64,000 nucleotides of DNA from Rugalucina vietnamica (GCA_964017185.1 OZ024872.1:56165817-56229816), one strand, 5' to 3'. Positions 22,646 to 36,103 are shown, counted from the stretch's first letter. Notes: generated by a model from the sequence alone, not told the origin. A program made the numbers and translations.

Positions 22646-22797
22646 GTAGTCAGCGTTGTCTCTATCAAATTGTGCTCATACGCTAGACAGACATATTGGA
22701 AATTATTTTATGGTCGCATTTCTTGGATAGTATTTTACTGTCAACTCGTGTATTTGTGTATAGTTAAAGGATATGGATACTAATTTTCCCGGCAAAG
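22645..22797 (+). other. Candidate first exon, unit B (starts MDTNFPGK)
   Basis: Downstream of the TATA/initiator pair is a 128-nt leader, an ATG at 22773, eight codons (MDTNFPGK plus one base), then G|GTATGT, a good splice donor (22798). C (29681-29705, MDTYFPGK) and D (38474-38498, MDTNFPDK) have the same layout and donor. In B a possible second mini-exon at about 23449-23477 (after TTTTTCAG, before GTAAGT) continues in frame as ELDSFHAKLY. In D the equivalent reads ELDSFHMNLN with the donor kept and the acceptor altered; in C the region is deleted. Also, a short upstream frame (MVAFLG) lies in the B leader. Product unknown; possibly a fossil family. Confidence 0.3.
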
Positions 22798-24380
22798 GTA
22801 TGTAAAGAACTGGCTATACTATATTTTAGTATGTAATATATTTTATGTTTTGTAAACCGACATGTACACGTATTGGTAGAAAATTGATAAAATCAGAACT
22901 AAAGCCAAGACATCTATATGAACTGATCTATAGAACGCACGAATGTACTGGATTTTACAACGCACCGCTTCAAAAGTCTATCTTAAATTAATTTTCATAA
23001 GTTCAAGATAAATCTGTAAAAACAAGATCGAGCTGCAACAAAAATACTGCTTGAAACGCGGTTTTGTCCCCTTAATCCATATATTTAAAAGCAGCTACTT
23101 GCTATGCGATCAGATCTTGTTTGTTCTCGATAGCGTGTAAACTTGTATCACCTCAAGCAATATTATGCCTGTATTAAACCAATAAGATTGTTTTACCATG
23201 TTCGCAATTGATTCGGTAGTCTACATGTATTACTGTAAACATATGATAAGGTTATTCTATGGTATACATGTATATAATATGAACGTAACAACATTTAGCT
23301 TCTGTTTCCATCAAACTGAATACACAAAATAGACAGGTTTGTTAGAATTGTTTTAGTTTGACTCTTAAAACCCGGACACAGTTCTCTATGGTACTTAACT
23401 AGGCACTTAGACTGTTTTCCGAGCTCGTGTCAGTTTTTCAGAATTAGATAGTTTCCACGCGAAGTTGTATGTAAGTACTGCAATTTTATTGCATGTTTAT
23501 TTGAATGATCTTTAACAATTTTACTATGAACGATGTGCAATAATTACTCTGTTTCTATTATAAGACATGGTCTCGTTTCATCATGCGTTTATGACCATGC
23601 GTTGTACATTCACACAATGCCATTACTAATACATGTAATAGTAGTAATATTGTTGCCGATGTATTACATGTACGAAAAAAATGCAGTGTAAATTCTGATA
23701 TCGACAAATTCTATAGGCGAGATTGAATGCTCCATGGACAAAAACATGTACATACTGTATATAAACTGGAAACATGCTTTTGTCTCCCGCTATGCACCAC
23801 TATACGTTAACAACAGAAGCGATACTTTATGAACACATACCGCGAGGTCGAGTGGACTCGACTAGGTCAAGTAACGTTGGGTGGTAAAATTCGAAAGACA
23901 GAAATACAAATGTATAAACTTTGTTTATTTAGCGTCCTGTTTCACACTATTAAGTACAGCTTATGAACAGAAAATCGCGTATTTTTACATCTAATTTTGT
24001 CAGTTTAAATAAGTTATCCACTCCGATATAGCGATGCCATTGTTACCCACAGGTGGGGTTCTACAACTTACTGACATCTGCTTTTATACATTAATCCTCG
24101 TCGTCTGTCACTTTTATTCAAAAACTACAGGATGCGATTTACCGAATTTAACGGTTTTGCCTCTGTGTCACTTTTAAGTCAAAACTAACAGGGAGCTCAG
24201 TATTTGCTAAGTTAAACGTTTTGGACGACTCTGTTGCTTCAACTGATATTCACACACCGGACCATTTAAAAATAACAGATGAAAGAACAGAAGAATGAAA
24301 AAATAAGCTTAATTTGATGATCATGTTCCTTGCTTACATCCATTGTATGTAACATTTAGTAAGAAATAAAATATAAAAGT
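22798..24380 (+). repeat. Unit B module, 22.8-24.4 kb
   Basis: Matched by D 38500-39540. In C, the part from 23270 to 23930 is missing, and in A everything from 22230 to 24228 is missing (the sequence passes directly from GAAGACTA... to TTGCTTCAACTGATATTCAC). Confidence 0.75.
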
Positions 24381-24640
24381 AAAGTTGATCCTTTTGAATC
24401 AGCGAAAACGTTCAAAGGTGGTTGTATGGGCCATATTGCGCAAATTCGGGTACTGAACCCTCATCAGTGACCCTTTATATACCGACGACGATAGCCAGTA
24501 AAGTATACTGTAATTTCAAAAATTTACACAAGGGAGGTCTAAATCAAAACGCATGCTTAATCAGGATCAAATTATTAAAACATTGTTTAGAAAATGGCTC
24601 TAAACGTACAATTGTACTACTCTGAAGTCAGGTAACACAG
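24380..24640 (+). repeat. Family-4 repeat, unit B copy
   Basis: GGGCCATATTGCGCAAATTC, CATCAGTGACCCT and CGACGATAGCCAG belong to a repeat also present at the same place in C (30745-31010) and D (39978-40235), inverted in D at 36320-36575 and 36663-36955, and as a fragment at 52393-52510. Confidence 0.75.
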
Positions 24641-25752
24641 TATTTCTTGAATTGGTACTTAAAATTTAGCTATTTACTGCTGTTAGTAAGACATGCTATA
24701 GAAACTGACATCAGCTTCAAATAAATTTATCTGTTTGCAAACAGACAATTCCAGATACAAATATAGATATTTAATTAAATAGTTCTCCCTCGTGTAATCT
24801 TGAATCAATAGTGTCTAGGTTCATTTTATGTATTAACGCTTTTGAATTTATTGTCTGAATGGAGCTATGTCCTTTGGGAAAAAGCATTGTGTGAATCTAC
24901 AATAACATGTCAATATATGTAGAAAAACATCATCCGTAAAGGGTTCATCGATATCAGATTAAAGTCGACTTTTTATTTCCACGATTATCCAGTTTACGTT
25001 CATATGATCATATTAGAACTAAACATTTACGTGAACATGCATGTCCACATTTTAGAAATGGGTATATTATTCCGAATCGTACAAGTAAAAACGTTATTTT
25101 CCAAACTTTAATGAGATACATCGAAAGTGGCAATTGCAACACAGAAAAAGTAATCTCAAAATACCGATTACGGACAGCGGAATGTTCATTGCTAATACCA
25201 CGCATATTTATAGACAGTCTCTTCAAAACACCTTAGGCCTTCCTCCATCACTTCATAATGTTATCATGTTCTCTCACTTAAATTCTAACGATCTGAAATT
25301 TCCGGCTAAGGACTCAAAAGCAATCTCGAATTTATACCACATAATGCCGATTCTTCAAATAATATCTAATTTGGAATAACGTGACAGACTATCTTCGCAA
25401 TGGAATTGCTGATATAAAATCCGAGTTGTTTCACTCACAGAATGTCAAACACGCTATAAAAAGCGTTTCATACCGACGTATTTGCTTCCTCCGGGGACGA
25501 AATAAAAACAGATAATTTTTCACAAAGCCTCCTAATGCTCAAGGGCGTATTAGCGATTGATAATGTTGCGTAAATTTAACCCCACATTCATCCTTATTAA
25601 GCCTTGATATGTCTCAGATGCGTTTCCTGTCTTTAATTATACATGAAAATTGGTATGAATTGATGATGCCTCTCTTTTTCATGACCTCCTTGTTTCTGTA
25701 AACAGAAATATGCCCATGCAATGAACAGAGATTTTTAAGGTTGTGAAAACGT

Positions 25753-25893
25753 TTACGAAAACAGGCCCATGCAATGAACAGAAATTATTAAAGTTGCGAA
25801 AAATGAAAATTTTCAGCAGAAAATTCAATATTGTTCATTTTTTTGCCCAAAACATAGATTGTGGGTACATGTTAGAACCGCCTCGCGAAGTTT
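25753..25893 (+). mobile_element. MITE-2 left half, unit C
   Basis: TTTACGAAAACAGGCCCATG through AACATAGATTGTGGGTACATG and TTAGAACCGCCTCGCG, then unit sequence. Unit D breaks at the same point (32120). The shared breakpoint shows C and D descend from one rearranged copy. Confidence 0.85.
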
Positions 25894-28800
25894 GCGCCAT
25901 TTATTTAAAACGAGTTATCTCTGCATTGTTACATTTAGCTCGCCTGAGCCGTCCATCTCACAAGGTGAACTAATAAATACAGGTGATCTAGCGTTCTTGT
26001 GTCTTGTTATTTCCGTCGTCGTCCACTTTTTTTTTGCAAACCTCTACCCCGAAACCGCTTTGCTAATCAAATTCAAATTTAAATCGCCCTGGGAAGACGA
26101 TTAAAAGTCTATAAATAAAGCTTAGATCAAATTACTAAGATGACCAAAGATTGTGCAAAAATTTTCTCCAGAATCCAAATGCCTATGATATTGAAAGTTT
26201 GCAAATACCAAGTACTTTTGGGAAGTCAAGCTCTTCAAGCACCAATGACCTTGGCATGAAATAGACATTACCTTATTTCCAGCAAGGCCAAATGTGGAGG
26301 CCTAAGCATTTACATTGTGTTGTCATTTAACACAAGTCAGTAAATGAGACACTAGCCCCTCTCCATGTTAGTTGACTTGACTATTATTTTTGTCCAAGGT
26401 TGGGCACGTAATGCGTGTGACTTTAGATACAAAGATTTCTAAATCTAATCGATTCATCGGAATGATTAGGAGGATTATCTTATAGTTTGAATAAAGCATG
26501 AACCAGACTGGCAGCTGTTGCTCTTTCTATAATGTAAATGAAATGCGTACATCGTCATTCTCTTATACAAATATTGATACGCGTTGATATCGTATTCTCC
26601 TCAACAACAACAACAACAACAACATCTACATGGTTCAAACGTTTATAGGAAGAAACAGTTGAAAATGTATTTGTATGATTTCAGATTGACGTCTATTTGG
26701 TATTGAGAAGTTGGTATTTTCTGCTAGAGACGTATGTTGAAATTCGTCAGAACAGAACACCATCTTTTAAGAAGGGACACAACAACACGCCTCTATACAT
26801 GATCTGAGTGCTTTTGTTCGAACGGCTGTGAAGGTACGTATATGTGTCACTTGACCAACCGACTTATTACTTTTCAGCGAGGCAAAATTTTATGACCAGA
26901 AACAATGCAACTTTGATGCAAATTATACAACGTTACTTGGTAGTTTTCACGCAAAGCCTTTCTTTTAAAACTGTTGATTTTTACACTGCATATCACAGAA
27001 GACATTCGCGATGGCAAATTGCTTTTTAGCGTCTTTTATTTAACATAAGTTGACATTTAAATGTAAAATGCCAATCTTGCTTGAAAGTTAATTTCCGAAG
27101 TTGCAGCCTTACGGATCTTAATTGGATTGATTAAGCGAAGCCCGGTAACATTTGCTCTCGATAATGAAAGTAACGACATGCACCAAAACAAATTAAATCA
27201 GCATATGTATTTTTAGTTACGGTAATTTTAAACTTTATTTTAATATACATTTTTCTTTTTTTCTGAAATTTATTGTATATCTGTATAGAGTGTTTCATTA
27301 GTATGGAAGCAAAATGCAATATTTAAAATGGACATGGATATTATCACATTTAATCAGGACAAATTAATTCATGCCATGAAACTGGCTGCAGGTTCAAGCC
27401 AAGGCGAAAATAATTCTGAAGCCAGAAAGTCCTATTTGGACAGACAAATGATGCACATAAAAGTGTTGCGATGGTATTGACACATTTCTGATACAGCCTT
27501 TATAGGCATACTGAGGTGTCTTTTTGAAGCATTCGCCGTTTCAATTTGTAAAAAGATAGTACTGTAGTTTCATGTAGTGTCACCAATATTGGCATGAAGG
27601 TTATATCCAGAAAACCGACATGTATTTTGACGAAAGTGTTTCTATCTCAGCGATTATAACTTTCCAAGAAGCCATCAGAAACGTTGTTAAGGAGTGTCTG
27701 ATTCTGTTTCCTGTCTAAGGCATGCTGGTGACACTTGCGGAAGAACTAAAAGTGCAGTCAATTACAGTGCTTAATTCACAACACCATTTTAGTTTTGTCG
27801 CGAGAAAGTATGTTTTTGGTTTACACAAGCGCGTAACAAACGCACAAATTAGCCAATGCACCATATCGTTCTGATTGGTTGTATCCCTTATCATTGTGGG
27901 CTTTAAAATATACTGCCGAATATTTTTTGTTGTAAAACTTAAGCTATGAATTCGAATTTTTAAACAAAACGAGAACTTTCATAGTAGATAATTTCGCCTG
28001 GTAAACATGAGTACTCGCTACAGCATTATAAAAGGTAACGCTAACTTTCTTGTAAAGCCTTTATTGACTCTACGACATCCAAAATAAAAGTTTATCTAAA
28101 TTTTCTCTACATCCATTGTCGAGGCTCTGGGTCAAATCGTGGACAATATGTTCAGCCAAACCATCGCACAGTATTCCCTTTAATTCAAAAGCGATTAACT
28201 TAAATGATATGCGCTAAGATTCCATTTATTCCACTCTAAAGGAAATGTTTATTTGTGCCGTTTTATGTAATACCTACTTTTCCAAAAGGTAAAATGGCTT
28301 TTGTTACACCTAGTAGATGACGTTAATTATTTTCCCTGTTTATGCCACTTAATAGTTAGTCTGACTGATCTTGTCCGTTCCCTCGGATATTGTCTGAGAA
28401 TCTCTTTGGTTTCCCCAATGTAGGTGTCAGACAAGGCCATCAATAAAACTATTGATTGATGGAGACATGGTCATGTACACATATACCGACATACTGAATC
28501 TCTGGAAAATATGTTTTTTGTGTACCGAAAACGATTACTGACACCAACAATATATGCATACACATGTATGCCGCGTCTTAGTTCAATGTATGCATGTTTC
28601 TGCTAATACCACCCCGCATCGAAGGCAATGACTTGCCCTGAGCTTTTCTTCATGCGAAACATATTTAATATCTAGTTTGGTAATGAGTCGTTAATCAAAT
28701 GCTAGTCTCTACACCGACATTCGAATTTAAACCCAATGTTTTGATGCCATGTTACTCGGTGCTTGAATTGATTTTCAGGACATAATTAAGCCTCCTTGAA

Positions 28801-28917
28801 CAGAAGATTGTGTTAATTAAGTCAAAATTGTCCACAATTTGTCGTCGAGTGCTCTTATCAGTACATGTCCTCAACATCAACACGATGTAATTATGATATA
28901 ATGGTCATAGATTTTTA

Positions 28918-28918
<1 letters not shown>

Positions 28919-29006
<88 letters not shown>
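28919..29006. repeat. (GT)n(GA)n microsatellite, unit C
   Basis: About 26 TG units, TTTT, then about 12 GA units. The 68-codon frame across it is repeat-driven. Confidence 0.95.
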
Positions 29007-29008
<2 letters not shown>

Positions 29009-29535
29009 TCACTATTCTATAATCATGTGCCCAACCAGACTGAGGACTGGTCAGAACATGAAGAATTTTAAAGCAGACTCTTTTTGGTTTCTTAATGTGC
29101 TGTAAAGCATGTTGATTGTTGTATGTGATAAGTAGCTTTCCGTTCTTTGAAGACTAGTATATGACTGTATGTATAATATGAAAGCGTACTTCAAAGACAA
29201 CACTTAAACCGTTTTGTTCAGTTCACTCGTTAATGATTTTCTGGTGTTTGCGAGCAAGAGAGCAATTCATAGGAATATTCTTGCGAAGAATGTAGTCAAT
29301 AATACTGATTTGAACTATTTATAAGTGCATCGAAATTAAAATAAAAAGCAATAACGAAAGTCTTTATTGAAATTATGTTAAGTGCATAAAGAAAAGCTTT
29401 GCGATTCAGGATGCCAATTAATTTAAATGGACATTAATCGGAGAAAACACTAAGTTACAAACATTCTGTATCGACTTTCAAAACAGGATGTCTGCAGTAT
29501 TTCTTTTCTTACCATGAATCACCGAATTAATCCGA

Positions 29536-29567
29536 TATAAAACCTCTGTAGCGTCCTTTAAATACCA
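29536..29567 (+). promoter_or_regulatory. Candidate core promoter, unit C
   Basis: TATAAAA and, 31 bp on, CCAGTTGTCAG. Same arrangement as in unit B. It precedes the short MDTYFPGK first-exon-like sequence (29681-29705) with a GTATGT donor. Confidence 0.38.
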
Positions 29568-30744
29568 GTTGTCAGCTTTGTCTCTATCAAATTGTGCTCA
29601 TACGATAGAAAGACATATTGGAAATTATTTTATGGTCTTATTTCATTGTCAACTGATGTATTTGTGTATAGTTAAAGGATATGGATACTTATTTTCCCGG
29701 CAAAGGTATGTAAAGAACTGGCTATACTATATTTTAGTATATAATATCTTTAAAGTGTTGTAAACGGACATGTACACGTATTTGTAGAAAATTGATACAA
29801 TGAGAACTAAAGCCAAGACATCTGTATGAACTGATCTATAGAACGTACGAATATACTGGATTTCACAACGCACCGCTTCAAAAGTCTATCTTAAATTAAT
29901 ATTCATAAGTTCAAGATAAATCTGTAAAAGCGAACATGTTCGTAAATCGAGCTGCAACAAAAGTACTGTTTGAAACGTGGTTTTTGTCCCCTAAAATCCA
30001 TATGTTTACAAGCAGCTACTTGCTGTGCGATCAGATCTTGTTTGTTCTTGATGGTGTCTAGACTTCTATAACCACAAGTAATATTATGCCTGATTAGATT
30101 GTTTTACCATGTTCGCATTTGATTCGGTAGTCTACATGTACATGTATTACTGTAAACATGATAAGGTTATTCTATGATATATATACAGCTGTATGCTAAT
30201 TTAACGTCCTGTTTCGTTTCACACTATTTAGTGCACCAAATGAAGGGGAAATCGCGATATTTTTTTAATATCTAATAGTGTCAATTTAAATCAATTATCA
30301 GCTATTCACTGCAGTCTGTAAAAGACATGCCATAGAAAACGACATCAGCTGCAAATAAATTATTCTGTTTGCAAACAGACAATGCCGGATACAAATATAG
30401 ATATTTAATTAAATGCCATTGAAATTTCTCCCTTGTGTAATCTTGAATCAATAGTGTCTAGGTTCATTTTACATAATAACGCTTTTGAATTTATTGTCTG
30501 AATGCAGCTATGTCCTTTGGGAAAAAGCATTGTGTGAATCTACGATAAAATGTCAGTATACGTAGAAGAACATCTTCTGTAAAGATTTCATCGATATCAG
30601 ATTAAAGTCGACTATTATCTCCACGATTATACAGTTGACGTTCATATGATCATATTAGAACTAAACATATACATGAACATGTATGTCCCCTTATTAGAAA
30701 TGGGTATATGTTTTCGAATCTTACAAGTAGAAAATAAAATACAT

Positions 30745-31010
30745 GTATAAAGAAAGCAGTAAAAACATTCAAATGGAGATAGTATGGACCATATTGCGCA
30801 AGTTCGCGTAATGGAACCTTATCTGTAGCCCCTTTAAACCAGCAACGAACGCCAGACCATTGTACTGCAATGTCGAGAATTTATACCAGAAATCTAAATC
30901 AAAGACGCATTCCTAAACGGGGTCAAACAATTCAAACATTGCTGAGAAGTATGTTTCTAAACATAAGTATTTTGAACACTCTGAACACTAGTGTCTTTGT
31001 TGATCTCAAA
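30745..31010 (+). repeat. Family-4 repeat, unit C copy
   Basis: ATGGACCATATTGCGCAAGT, CCAGCAACGAACGCCAGAC, GTCTAAATC-like and AACGGGGTCAAACAATT sequence, collinear with the D copy. Confidence 0.75.
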
Positions 31011-31127
31011 GGACCGAAAAAAAATAATCTGAACTATAGATGAGAGACCTTTACAAGGCCAAGTGCAGTAATGACAAATACAATATCGACTACACACTTT
31101 CTACATTTTGGTGGGGTTCAAAATAAT

Positions 31128-31800
31128 GAAATACGTCGAAAGTGGCAATTGCAACACACATACACACACAAAATAGCAAATTACCGATTACGGACAGCGG
31201 AATGTTCATAGTTAATACCACGCATATTTAAAGCCTGTCTCTGTAAACCACCTTAGGTCTTTCTTCATCACTTCATAACATTATCATGTTCTCTCACTTC
31301 AATTCTAACGATCTGAAATTTCCGGCTTGGGACTCATAAGCAATCTGGAATTTATACCACATAATGAAAATTCTTAAAATATATAAAATCGTATTTGGAA
31401 TTACGTGACAGACTATCTTCGCAATGAATTACTGATATAAAATCCTTAGGTCTTCCTCCATCGCTTCATGATATTATCATGTTCTCTTTCTTAAATTCTA
31501 ACGATCTGAAATTTCCGGCTTAGGACTCAAAAGCACTCTCGAATTTATACTACATAATGCCGATTCTTCAAATAATATCTAATTTGGAATTACGTGACAG
31601 GCTATCTTCGCAATGGAATTACTGATATAAAATCCGAGTTGTTTCACTCACAGAATGTCAAACACGCTATAAAAAACGTTTCATACCGACGTACTTGCTT
31701 CCTCCGGGGACGAAATAAATAACGGTTAATTTCTCACAAAGCCTCCTAATGCTCAAGGGCGTATTAGCGATTGATGATGTTGCGTAAAGTTAACACCGCA
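31128..31800 (+). repeat. S1 module, unit D, internally duplicated
   Basis: The part with TCTTCCTCCATC, TTCTAACGATCTGAAATTTC, ATTACGTGACAG and GCAATGG occurs twice in tandem (about 31255-31440 and 31441-31635), then the module finishes once. Confidence 0.85.
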
Positions 31801-31983
31801 TTCATCCTTATAAAGCATTGATATGTCACAGATGCGTTTCCCTTCATTAATTATACATGGAAATCTGTATAAATTGATAATGGCTTTCTTTTTCACGACC
31901 TTATCAGAAGGACACCCTCCTTGTTTCTGTAAACAGAAATGTGCACATGCAATGAACAGAAATTTTAAGGTTGTAAAAAAGTT

Positions 31984-32120
31984 TACGAAAACATGACCAT
32001 GCAATGAACAGAGATTTCTAAAGTTGCGAAAAATGAGAATTTCCAGCAGAAGATTTAATATTGTTCTTGTTTTTGCTCAAACATAGATTGTGGGTACATG
32101 TTAGAACCGCCTCGGGAAGT
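31984..32120 (+). mobile_element. MITE-2 left half, unit D
   Basis: TTTACGAAAACATGACCATG to TTAGAACCGCCTCGGG, with the same right breakpoint as in unit C. Confidence 0.85.
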
Positions 32121-33780
32121 TTGCGCTATTTATTTAATACGATTTACCTCTGCATTGTTACATTGAGCTCGCCTGAGCCGTCCATCTCACAAGGTGAACT
32201 TATAAATACCAGTGATCTAGCGTTCTTGTGTCTTGTCATCTTCCAGCTTCGTCGTCCACTTTTTTTTGCAAATCTCTACCCCGAAACCGCTTTGCTAATC
32301 AAATTCAAATTTAATATTGTGAAAAAATCTTCTCCAGAATTCAAATACCTATGATATTGAAAGTTTGCAAATACCAAGTACTTTTGGGAAGTCAAGGTCT
32401 TCAAGCACAAATGACCTTGGTATGAAATAGACATTACCTTATTTTCAGCAAGGCCAAATGTGGAGGCCTAAGCATGTACATTGTGTTGTCATTTAGCACA
32501 AGTCAGTAAATGAGGGACTAGCCCGTCTCCATGTTAGTTGACTTGTCAGTTATTTTTGTCCAAGGTTTGGCACGTAATGCGTGTGACTTTAGATTCTAAA
32601 ATTTCTAAATCTAATCGATTCATCGGAATGATTAGGTGGATTATCTTTAAGTTTGAATAAAGCATGAACCAGACTCGCAGCTGTTGCTCTTTCTATAATG
32701 TAATTTGAATCGCCGTGCGAAATCAAATAAAATGCGTACATCGTCATTCTCTTATACAAATATTAATAAGTGCTGATATCGTATACTCCTCAACAACAGC
32801 AACAACAGAAAATCTGTTTTCTGTGAAATGATTCGAGCTTTTATAGGACGAAAAAGTAGAAAATGTGTTTGTATGATTTCAGATTGACGTCTATTTGATA
32901 TTGATACGTTGGTATTTTCTGCTAGAGACGTATGTTGAAATTCATCAGAACAGAACACCATCGTTTAAGAAGGGACACAACAACAAGTCTCTATAAATGA
33001 CCGAGTGCCTCTGTTCGAACGGCTGCGAAGGCACGTACATGTGTCACTTGACCAGCCGACTTATAACTTTTCTGCGAGGCAAACTTTTATGACCAGAAAC
33101 AATGCAACTTTGATGCAAAACATACAACGTTATTTAGTACTTTTCACGCAAAGCCTTTCTTTTAAAACTGTTGATTTTACAATGCATGTGACAGAAGACA
33201 TTCGCGATGGCAAATTGATTTTTCGCGTCTTTTATTTAACATAAGTTGACATTTAAATGTAAAATGCCAATCTTGCTTGAAAGTTAATTTCCGAAGTTGC
33301 AACCTTTAAACGAATTGCATAAGGATCTTAATTATTGATTAAGTGAAGCCCGATAACTTTTGCTCTCGATAATAAAAGTAAGAACAGGAACCAAAACAAA
33401 TTAAATCATAATATGTATTTTTAGACATGGTTAAAGTACTGACGGTAATTTTAAACTTTTTTTAAGATGCATTTTTTTCTTCTGAAAAATATTGTATATT
33501 TGTATAAAAAAATGTTTCATCAATTTGGAAGCAAAATGCAAAATTTAAAATGCACATTGATACTATCACATTTGATCAGGGCAAATTAATTCATGCCATG
33601 AAACTGGCTGCAAGTACAAGCCAAGGCGAAAATAAGCCAGAAGCCAGAAAGTCCTACTGCGACAGAAAAAATATGCACATAAAAGTGTTGCAATGGTATT
33701 GTTACATTTCTGATACCGCTTCGAGAAGCACAATGCGACGGTGTCATTTGAAGCATTCGCAGTTTTAATATGAAAAAAAA

Positions 33781-33958
33781 GTAATTTAGTTAAGTTCGGG
33801 TAACTGAGTGTCCACTTACTGGGATTAAGTTGCTCAGTAGACTTAAGATATGTTCACTTTGTATAAGTACCTGATGGTTGATTAAGGTTTACCAACTTCG
33901 GCTTTTATAGTTGGAAGTTCTTTCTGATTGCGCCATTTACTGTTCCTTGTCTAAAACC
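33781..33958 (+). mobile_element. Family-3 fragment in unit D
   Basis: TTAGTTAAGTTCGGGTAACT to GATTGCGCCATTTACTGTTC; constant end degraded. Absent at this point in B and C. Confidence 0.75.
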
Positions 33959-34282
33959 TCTTCATGCAGTGTCACCAATATAGCCGTGAAAGTTATATAC
34001 AGAAAACCTATATTAGTTTTACGAAAGTATTTCTATTATAGCAATTATATCTTTCCAAGGAACCATCAGAAACGTTGTTAAGGCGTGTCTGGTTCTGTTT
34101 CCTGTCTCTAGCATGCTAGTGACACTTGCGGGAGAACTAAAAGTGCAGTCAATTACAGTGCTTAATTTACATCAACATTTAAGTTTTGTCGCGAGAAAGT
34201 ATTTTATGGTTAAGACATGCGTATAACAAAGACATAAATTAGCCGATGCACCATGTCGTTCTGACTGGTTGTATCCATTTTC

Positions 34283-34452
34283 ATTGTGGGTAACTATTGG
34301 GGAATAGCTGCTCACAAGGCTTATGACATGTTTTCATGGTATAAGTAATTAAGTGTCATTTTAGTTTTTTTGCCACCCCTCGGTTGATGGAATGGGAATT
34401 TCTTTCTGATTGCGCCATTTCCTGATCATTGTCTATTTGTACTTTTTTACTG
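34283..34452 (+). mobile_element. Family-3 fragment in unit D
   Basis: TATTGGGGAATAGCTGCTCA to GTCTATTTGTACTTTTTTAC, inserted between CATTGTGGG and AAAATATACTGCC, which adjoin (allowing a few bases) in unit C. Confidence 0.8.
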
Positions 34453-35241
34453 AAAATATACTGCCGAATAATTTTCGTTGTAAAACTTAAATTACAAATT
34501 CAAAAAATTAAAAAAAAACGAGAACTTTTATAGTAGACTATTTCGCCTGGTCAACATTAGTACTCGCGAAATGTCAACATTATAAACTTTCTTGTAAAGC
34601 CTTTATTGATTCTAAGACATCTAAAGTAAAAGTTGACGATTGTGTAAATATCTACATCCACAATCCCATGTCGAGGCTCTGGGTAAAAACTAGAGCAATA
34701 TACGTTCAGCGAAGCCATCGCACAGCATTCGCTTTAATTCAAACGTGATTACTTAGAAAACTTAAATGTTAAATTTAAGGTTAAGGTTCCATTTATTCTA
34801 ATCTAAAGGAAATAATTGAATCGACCAAATCATTGTACCGTTTTATGAAATACCTACTTTTTCAAAAGGAAAAAAAAGTGCCTATTGTCACCTTGTAGAT
34901 GAGGTTAATTATTTTGTCCTATTTATGTACCTTAATAGTCAGTTTGACATACTTAATCCTTTCCTTTGGATATATTAAGCGAAATCTCTTTGGTTTCCAA
35001 ACTGGGTATCAGTTAACTTATTGATCAATGGGGACATGGTCATTTCTAATCTCTGGAAAATACGTTTTTGTCTACCGAAAACGATACCTAACACCAGCAA
35101 TATATGCATGTATGTCGCGTCTTTGTTCAATTTATGCATGTTTATGCAAATATCATCGCACCAAAGACAATTTATTGCCCTTAGTCGAAGCATATTTAAT
35201 GTTTACTTTGAAAATGACTCGTTAATCAAATGCTAGTCTCT

Positions 35242-35658
35242 ATAGTCGCGGTTTTTGATTAGTGATTCACCACGAGGACCGAAGAACTAACTAAATGTTA
35301 TGAACCACTGCAGAAGCTGAGGGTGAGGTAATGGCCATGTAAAATCGATTTAAACCCGCCAGTAACTTTGTGTTACTGATCGTTCCAAGTCGATACTTCT
35401 GTGGTGGTTCTTTTTGTTTTATGTCTTGGTGTTTAAATTATTTTTGTGCTGTTGGCGCCTTATGTATGTTTTCATTTTTTTAGTTAAGGTAACTGAGTGG
35501 CCACCTATTGGAAAAATAGCTGCTCATTCGGCTTACGAAATGTTTTCATGGTATGAGTACCTGATTGTTATTTTGGTTTTTTCCCCACCTCGGGTTTTGG
35601 AGTGGGAATCTTTTTCTGATTGCGCCTTTTCCTGATCTTTGCCTACTTGTACCTTTTT
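35242..35658 (+). mobile_element. Family-3 copy, about 417 bp, in unit D
   Basis: From GATTCACCACGAGGACCGAA through GAAGCTGAGGGTGAGG, GTTACTGATCGTTCCAAG and CCACCTCGGG to CCTACTTGTACCTTTT. Host sequence before and after matches units B and C; a possible TCTA duplication flanks it. Confidence 0.85.
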
Positions 35659-35849
35659 CTACACGGACATCAGAATTTCTGATGCAATGTCACTCGGTGC
35701 TTAAATTGATTTTCAGGACATAATCGAGCCTCATTGAACAGAAGTTGTGTTGATTACGTCTTAATTGTCGACAATTTGTCGTCGAGTGCTCTTATCGGTA
35801 CATGTCCTCAACATCAACACGATGCAATTAGGATATAATGACCATAGGT

Positions 35850-36103
35850 TCTTTTTGTTTTATGTCTTGGTGTTTAAAAAAATTTTGTGCTGTTGGCGCC
35901 TGATGTATGTTTTCATAATTTAGTTAAGTTAAGGTAACTGAGTGGCCACCTATTGGGAAAATAGCTGCTCATTCGGCTTACGAAATGTTTTCATGATATG
36001 AGTACCTGATTATTATTTTGGTTTTTTCCCACCTCGGTTTTTGGAGTGGGAATCTTTTTCTGAGTGCGCCTTTTCCTGATCTTTGCCTACTTGTACCTTT
36101 TCA
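35850..36103 (+). mobile_element. Family-3 copy, about 254 bp, in unit D
   Basis: CTTTTTGTTTTATGTCTTGG to CCTACTTGTACCTTTT. Nearly identical to 35408-35658 but truncated at a different point on its distal side. The host gap is at CATAGGTT/TTTTCACAG. Confidence 0.85.

Larger units (their letters stand above)
15641..25112 (+). repeat. Tandem array unit B
   Basis: Opens with S1 (15641-16130). Has the A/E-type module at 18010-18730, an insertion of about 1 kb (16970-18005) relative to E, the 'GAGCCGTCC' module (18739), a local duplication (19684-20130), the conserved block (21450), microsatellite (22003), TATA/first-exon module (22614-22797) and the 24.86-kb module. It is the most complete of the inner units. 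Confidence 0.8.
25113..31127 (+). repeat. Tandem array unit C (shortest, about 6.0 kb)
   Basis: Same landmark order as B, but the segment between S1 and TTACATTTAGCTCGCCTGAG (25929) is deleted as in D, and 23270-23930 of B is missing. Landmarks: S1 25113, 26490, 26750, 27684, conserved block 28365, microsatellite 28919, TATA module 29536 and 30505. No family-3 insertions are seen in this unit. Confidence 0.85.

Noticed and set aside
28865-29071. Frames across (GT)n(GA)n and (CT)n tracts, also at 36018, 36083, 50480 and 50484
   Set aside because: Low-complexity translations of microsatellites.
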